This document shows positions 6,035 through 9,268 of a stretch of 9,268 nt of DNA, piece by piece. Position 1 is the stretch's first letter; each line of letters starts with the position of its first letter. The notes under the pieces were generated by a model. The model searched no databases. It was not told the origin of the DNA and saw only the letters and a program-made list of their open reading frames with translations. A program made the translations under genes and the position numbers. The DNA comes from Pseudomonadota bacterium. Lineage in GTDB: Bacteria; Desulfobacterota; Desulfovibrionia; Desulfovibrionales; Desulfovibrionaceae. Location of the stretch: NCBI GenBank assembly GCA_023450535.1, contig JAEXGX010000167.1:1-9268 (forward strand), in the 5' to 3' direction.

Positions 6035-6664
6035 ATGATCAAAAATCCCACGTTCTATTTCAATTCCAATCTGTGCACAGGCTGTAAAACGTGCATGATA
6101 GCCTGTATCGACAAACATAATCTGCCGCTGGGGGTCATGTGGCGGCGTGTCCTGGAATACTCCGGAGGAGACTGGCTCCCCTTGGAGCAAGGTTTTTCAC
6201 ACAACGTGTTCGCCTATTATATTTCTCTGTCGTGTAACCATTGCGAAAATGCTGTCTGTACCACAGCCTGCCCCACCAAAGCCATGCACAAGGATGAATA
6301 CGGCATTGTTTCCGTGGATGCGAAGCGCTGTGTAGGCTGCCGCTACTGTGAATGGAACTGCCCGTACGGCGCTCCCCAATTCGATGAAGAAAAAAAGAAA
6401 ATGACCAAATGCGATTTCTGCAAGGACAACCTCGAGCAGGGTCAAGCTCCGGCCTGCGTGGCTGCCTGCCCCTGCCGCGCCCTGGATTTCGGAGAATACG
6501 ACGACATTGTGACTAAATACGGGCTGCATGAAACCATCGCTCCTCTGCCCCGTCCGGAACTCACCCGGCCGCACCTGATCTGTGCCCCCAATCGTCACTC
6601 GCGCCCCCAGGGCAGTACGGCGGGCATGCGCGGCGCACTCATCAGCAATCCCGAGGAGGTCTAG
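6035..6664 (+). CDS. dmsB: DMSO reductase-type iron-sulfur subunit B (four [4Fe-4S] clusters)
   Basis: This is the electron-transfer subunit that carries electrons from the membrane anchor to the molybdenum subunit. It has 209 residues, against about 205 in known DmsB. Sixteen ligand cysteines lie in four groups: C14-C17-C20-C24, C67-C70-C75-C79, C99-C102-C105-C109 and C126-C129-C141-C145, with pseudo-twofold ferredoxin order (e.g. LCTGCKTCMIACIDKHN, CVGCRYCEWNCPYGAPQF). There is no signal peptide, as expected for a subunit exported together with DmsA by the Tat system. The start at MIKNPTFYFN fits the family; the ribosome site is only a modest GGGA eight bases upstream. The last codons (GAGGAGGT) also serve as the ribosome site of the next gene, implying tight translation in one operon. 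The tail after about residue 170 is less conserved. Confidence 0.93.
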   Translation: MIKNPTFYFNSNLCTGCKTCMIACIDKHNLPLGVMWRRVLEYSGGDWLPLEQGFSHNVFAYYISLSCNHCENAVCTTACPTKAMHKDEYGIVSVDAKRCVGCRYCEWNCPYGAPQFDEEKKKMTKCDFCKDNLEQGQAPACVAACPCRALDFGEYDDIVTKYGLHETIAPLPRPELTRPHLICAPNRHSRPQGSTAGMRGALISNPEEV

Positions 6665-6666
6665 CC

Positions 6667-7500
6667 ATGCTTGACTATTGGAGCCTCGTCATTTTCACCA
6701 TTCTGGGACAGAGCGCGGCCGGGCTCATGCTGTTGATCGCCCTGAGCCGCCGTGAAGCGGCCTCCGCCGTGCGGATGACCTGGATCGCGGCAATCATTCT
6801 CATTACGGCCGCCCTGGCCTCTCTGGCCCATCTGTCCGATCCTCTGGTCAGCTATTACACCATTACCAATGCGGGCACATCCTGGCTCAGCCGGGAAATT
6901 CTGTTCTGCGGCCTGTTCGGCGCTTCCATGCTGCTGTGGATATTTGTCCGCCAGCGCTGGCTGCTGTGGATCTCCGGAGCTGTGGGCGTCGCCTTTGTCT
7001 GCGTCATGAGCCGGGTGTATACCATTCCCACCGAACCGGCCTGGAATTCTCCCTTTACCTTCTGGAATTTTTTGTCCACGTCCGTGCTGTTGGGCAGCAG
7101 TCTGCTGCTTGTGCTGGACGAGCTGGCTGCAAGATGCCGGGCCGGAGCCACGCGCGAGGTGTTGCTGGGCAGGGGGCCGTTGATCGTGATCCTCGCCATG
7201 AGCTTTCGCCTCGTCTTCCTTCTGCTTCAGACAGGACATCCGGGGCATGGCGGATTTATGCCGGAAGCTCTGAGTATCGCTCTGCTGGTTGCAGGCGGAG
7301 GCTTCGGCATGCTGGCGCTGACGCGTTGCGCTGCGCGTCAGGCTGTTTCGAACCATCCTGCGGAAAACAGTGCAACCTCCGGTGAAACGCGCGCCTGCGC
7401 CCTGTGCGTGGGAACCATTGCGGCCACTACCCTGATCTGGGCGGCGGAAATCTGCGGACGCGTACTTTTCTATACCAGCTATACCTGGTTTGGCATGTAA
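6667..7500 (+). CDS. dmsC: DMSO reductase-type membrane anchor subunit C
   Basis: This integral membrane protein holds the DmsAB dimer on the membrane and oxidises menaquinol. It has 277 residues, similar to the ~287 of known DmsC. Eight hydrophobic helices can be placed at about residues 5-26, 37-56, 77-94, 97-118, 132-151, 170-188, 200-218 and 244-262, the expected count. Family-type segments include TSWLSREILFCGLFG before helix 3, VMSRVYTIPTEPAWNSP between helices 4 and 5, and IWAAEICGRVLFY at the end. It starts 2 bases after the dmsB stop with an excellent GAGGAGGT ribosome site. The gene ends 26 bases before a strong terminator, so dmsABC is a closed three-gene unit; no TorD/DmsD-type chaperone follows. 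Confidence 0.92.
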   Translation: MLDYWSLVIFTILGQSAAGLMLLIALSRREAASAVRMTWIAAIILITAALASLAHLSDPLVSYYTITNAGTSWLSREILFCGLFGASMLLWIFVRQRWLLWISGAVGVAFVCVMSRVYTIPTEPAWNSPFTFWNFLSTSVLLGSSLLLVLDELAARCRAGATREVLLGRGPLIVILAMSFRLVFLLLQTGHPGHGGFMPEALSIALLVAGGGFGMLALTRCAARQAVSNHPAENSATSGETRACALCVGTIAATTLIWAAEICGRVLFYTSYTWFGM

Positions 7501-7523
7501 TATTGCAGAAAAAAACATTTGCC

Positions 7524-7561
7524 TTTGGGCAGGAAGACATGTCTTCCTGCCCAGATTTTTT
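7524..7561 (+). terminator. Rho-independent terminator of the dms operon
   Basis: A perfect 26-nt palindrome (7527-7552, half-site GGGCAGGAAGACA) forms an 11-bp stem with a CATG loop, or up to 14 bp when the flanking TTT pairs with AGA. It is followed by AGA and six T (7556-7561). It lies 24 bases after the dmsC stop. The stem has A-rich sequence on its upstream side (7508-7516), so it could also act weakly on the other strand. Confidence 0.85.
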
Positions 7562-7563
7562 AT

Positions 7564-7640
7564 CCAGAGCTTGCTCCGCTGTCCATGTCTGAAAGCCCTG
7601 AGGGCCGCGCCGATTGGCAACACCGCAAATGAACTGCGGC
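7564..7640 (+). repeat. Repeat copy C, first block
   Basis: CCAGAGCTTGCT (7564-7575) and the following GC.GTCCAT match 3030-3050 between usp and dmsA. AACACCGCAAATGAACTGCG (7619-7638) matches 3109-3128 and, inverted, 1334-1353, with two or three differences. The interval between the two matches is about 22 bp shorter than in copy B. CCGCA/TGCGG can form a 5-bp stem here and in copy A. The similarity stops near 7645. Confidence 0.5.
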
Positions 7641-7723
7641 GTCTCACCTTGCTCAGGCCGGGCGTGCCCTCATATTGTGTTACCCATCCCGACCTTGTTT
7701 CTGAACGCGCTACAGCACCTCGC

Positions 7724-7765
7724 AAAAAAAGGTGCCCGCCCCGGATCGGAATCCGGAGGCGGGCA
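7724..7765 (-). terminator. Intrinsic terminator for the leftward (minus-strand) sugar dehydrogenase gene
   Basis: GCCCGCC (7734-7740) pairs with GGCGGGC (7758-7764). Directly inside, CCGGAT (7741-7746) pairs with ATCCGG (7751-7756), giving a 13-bp stem with a one-base bulge and a four-base loop. T7733 and A7765 can add one more pair. On the minus strand the stem is followed after two bases by seven T (7730-7724), so it terminates leftward transcription. It is 215 bp past the stop of the dehydrogenase gene, an unusually long way. Confidence 0.7.
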
Positions 7766-7853
7766 GGTAAAACTGGAACATGTTGCGTATGAAATGCGCT
7801 GGGGACTATTGACACTAGTTCGTCTATTTTCAATCTATTGAGGGGGATCGGGG

Positions 7854-7920
7854 GGAGCTTCAGCCGTAGGCGAGTGTGCGAGCCTTACGGATAAAGACAG
7901 CAGAGATATCTTTTCCCCCG
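7854..7920 (+). repeat. Repeat copy C, second block, with conserved hairpin
   Basis: GGAGC.TCAGCCGTAGGCG...GCC.TACGGATAAAGA (7854-7897) matches 3155-3196 of copy B; weaker likeness continues through AGATATCTTTTCCCCCGACGAGG, where B has AGATGAGTCTTGCTCCACTCGA. The hairpin CCGTAGGC...GCCTTACGG (7864-7890) occupies the same place as the hairpin at 3166-3189. A TTGACA at 7809-7814 lies upstream, but the best -10 (TCTATT, 7834-7839) is at a long 19-base distance. A further 6-bp stem, CGGGGC/GCCCCG, is at 7929-7943. No ORF is present. Confidence 0.5.
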
Positions 7921-7979
7921 ACGAGGTACGGGGCAGCGCCCCGAAAAAACAAATTTTTTCTGTTTTGCACCCACCCGCT

Positions 7980-9268
7980 CTAATCCTGCGGCGTATAGGA
8001 GTACTTCAGAATACTGCCGGGGTTGCGCATCTTGTCCGTGGGCTTGCGGTCATCACCCATCGCCCAGCCGCGCGCGTCGGTGGCGATATAGATATCCTTC
8101 CCGTCCGGGGACACCAGTGCGCTGCGGAAGCGGTTCGGGCTGTGAAAATACTTGTCCACGTCCCCCTGTACGGACTTCTTGTCCGCATTCAGAGGCAAAA
8201 CATACAGCGCGCCGTTCTTGAGGCTGGTCACCAGCAGAGAATTACGCCAGGCAGGGATCGCCCCATCCTCGGGATACCATGTCACACTCGCCGGAGCCAT
8301 GGTAGGCCAGCACAGGTACGGCATTTCCGAGCAGCGGGCATCGTTGAAATTATATCCGGAAGGTACAGTATACATGGTCTTGGCCGGAGCGCGGAAGTTC
8401 TCGCTCTGCCACGAACTTTCCTTGGCAACGGGTACGCCGGAAGGAGGGGTGTTGGCGTCAAACTTAGCCGGATCGCACTGCTTCCACTCCGACCAGTTGG
8501 CATAGGCATAGGCCTGATCGTCCTTGAACCCGGCCACATTGGGCCAGCCATAGTTGCCGCCGCTCACAATAATATTGATTTCGTCGTCGGAAGACGGCCC
8601 CTGTTCGGATTCAAACAGGGTATCGCCCACAAACACCAGCCCCTGCGGATTGCGGTGCCCGTAAGAATATACGTGGCTGCGCACGCCCTTCAGCATGGGG
8701 TTGTCGGCGGGTACACTGCCATCGGCATTGAGTCGCAAAACCTTGCCCGCATAGGACGTGAAATCGCTCTTTGCCAATTCCTCGGCTGTGGGCAGGCGCT
8801 GGGCCATATTGGGCTTGCAGGCGTTGGCGCCCTGGTTATGCCCCTGCTCCCCGATGCTGTAATACAGCTTGCCGTCCGGGCCGAAGCGCAGGCGTCCACC
8901 GTTATGATCATCCCCGGCGGGAAGCCCCTGAAGTATCACCTTGGGGTTGGAAATCACACCCTTTTTACCGTCATAGTCAAAGCGCACGATACGGGCGTGT
9001 TCCGCCGCTCCGTCCATATAGGTATGCCCCACATAAACATGTCCGTCCACGCCCGGCTTGTTCAGATCAGGAGAAAGCGCCATGCCCAATACGCCCTCAT
9101 GCTGCGGCCCCACGTGCACATCGGGGACTTCTCCTACCACGCTTTTGTCCCCGGAAACGGGATCGATGCGGGCAATACGCGCGCCTTCACGTTCCGTGAC
9201 CCAGATAAAACCGTCAGGCCCCCAGATCATCTCCCACGGCGCCTCAAGCCCGGTGGTCAGTACCGAGC
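7980..9268 (-). CDS. PQQ-dependent sugar dehydrogenase (GSDH/sorbosone dehydrogenase family), 5' end beyond the window
   Basis: A beta-propeller dehydrogenase of the soluble aldose/glucose-sorbosone type (PF07995), which oxidises sugars at C1 in the periplasm using pyrroloquinoline quinone. 428 codons are visible. The frame stays open from the stop TAG (7982-7980) to the right edge, where the first codons read SVLTTGLEAPWEMIWGPDG, the usual beginning of the mature domain. The ATG at 9230 is therefore internal, and the true start with its signal peptide is missing. Catalytic signatures are present: the base histidine in DDHNGGRLRFGPDGKLYY (His codon 8906-8904), and the PQQ-contacting arginine in YGHRNPQGL (near 8660). 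GGNYGWPN and VSPDGKDIYIATD are further propeller-blade motifs. Cys residues in ACKPN, KQCDP and ARCSEMPYLC could form disulfides. The C-terminus (ILKYSYTPQD) is complete. Confidence 0.85.
   Translation of the reverse strand, partial: SVLTTGLEAPWEMIWGPDGFIWVTEREGARIARIDPVSGDKSVVGEVPDVHVGPQHEGVLGMALSPDLNKPGVDGHVYVGHTYMDGAAEHARIVRFDYDGKKGVISNPKVILQGLPAGDDHNGGRLRFGPDGKLYYSIGEQGHNQGANACKPNMAQRLPTAEELAKSDFTSYAGKVLRLNADGSVPADNPMLKGVRSHVYSYGHRNPQGLVFVGDTLFESEQGPSSDDEINIIVSGGNYGWPNVAGFKDDQAYAYANWSEWKQCDPAKFDANTPPSGVPVAKESSWQSENFRAPAKTMYTVPSGYNFNDARCSEMPYLCWPTMAPASVTWYPEDGAIPAWRNSLLVTSLKNGALYVLPLNADKKSVQGDVDKYFHSPNRFRSALVSPDGKDIYIATDARGWAMGDDRKPTDKMRNPGSILKYSYTPQD

Noticed and set aside
6661..7833. 390-codon minus-strand frame over dmsC and the downstream spacer
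   Set aside because: Antisense to dmsC, product rich in Gln/His/Gly, and it crosses two terminators.
7929..7959. GC stem followed by A6 and T6 as the terminator of the sugar dehydrogenase
   Set aside because: On the minus strand the T-run comes before the stem, not after it; on the plus strand the T-run is 11 bases from the stem. The stem at 7724-7765 fits far better.
1..9268. CRISPR array, tRNA, rRNA or complete insertion sequence
   Set aside because: No regularly spaced direct repeats, no cloverleaf-like or rRNA-like stretches, and no transposase frame were seen.

Overview
The window looks like a chromosomal accessory region of a Desulfovibrio-type (Desulfovibrionaceae) anaerobe. This is inferred from the moderately high GC, from a three-gene DMSO-reductase-type operon, and from the mix of genes. 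I have no marker gene that fixes the species. There are no rRNA or tRNA genes, no CRISPR array and no complete transposase.

Layout, left to right. (1) 1-434, minus strand: the first ~144 codons of tolB (Tol-Pal periplasmic protein), cut by the window edge, with its own strong sigma70-like promoter at 558-586. (2) 632-919, minus strand: a small GIY-YIG nuclease-domain protein. (3) 920-1516 has no intact gene. It holds an AT-rich spacer with a possible promoter, a 50-codon N-terminal remnant of a class I/II aminotransferase (1105-1254), a ~185-bp element with terminal inverted repeats (1251-1436), and the upstream region of araC. (4) 1517-2467, plus strand: an AraC-family regulator. (5) 2482-2946, minus strand and convergent with araC: a universal-stress-like protein. 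(6) 2947-3461, 515 bp without a gene: a second, longer relative of the 1251-1436 element (about 2966-3254), then a direct repeat, a weak promoter candidate and a hairpin-rich leader. (7) 3462-7500, plus strand: dmsA-dmsB-dmsC, ended by a strong intrinsic terminator at 7524-7561. (8) 7562-7979, 418 bp without a gene: two blocks related to the same repeat family (7564-7640 and 7854-7920), flanking a minus-strand terminator (7724-7765). (9) 7980-9268, minus strand: most of a PQQ-dependent sugar dehydrogenase, with its 5' end off the window.

How the genes work together: DmsA (periplasmic Mo-bisPGD catalytic subunit, Tat exported), DmsB (four [4Fe-4S] clusters) and DmsC (eight-helix membrane anchor, quinol oxidase) form a complete DMSO/TMAO/N-oxide-type respiratory reductase. 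The AraC-family gene and the stress-type gene are the only regulatory-looking neighbours. No TorD/DmsD-type chaperone is present in the window.

The most unusual signal is not a gene. It is a dispersed, degenerate, hairpin-bearing repeat family present three times in 9.3 kb: inverted upstream of araC, direct between usp and dmsA, and split downstream of dmsC. One copy abuts and seems to have replaced the rest of the aminotransferase gene. I found no obviously new protein system.
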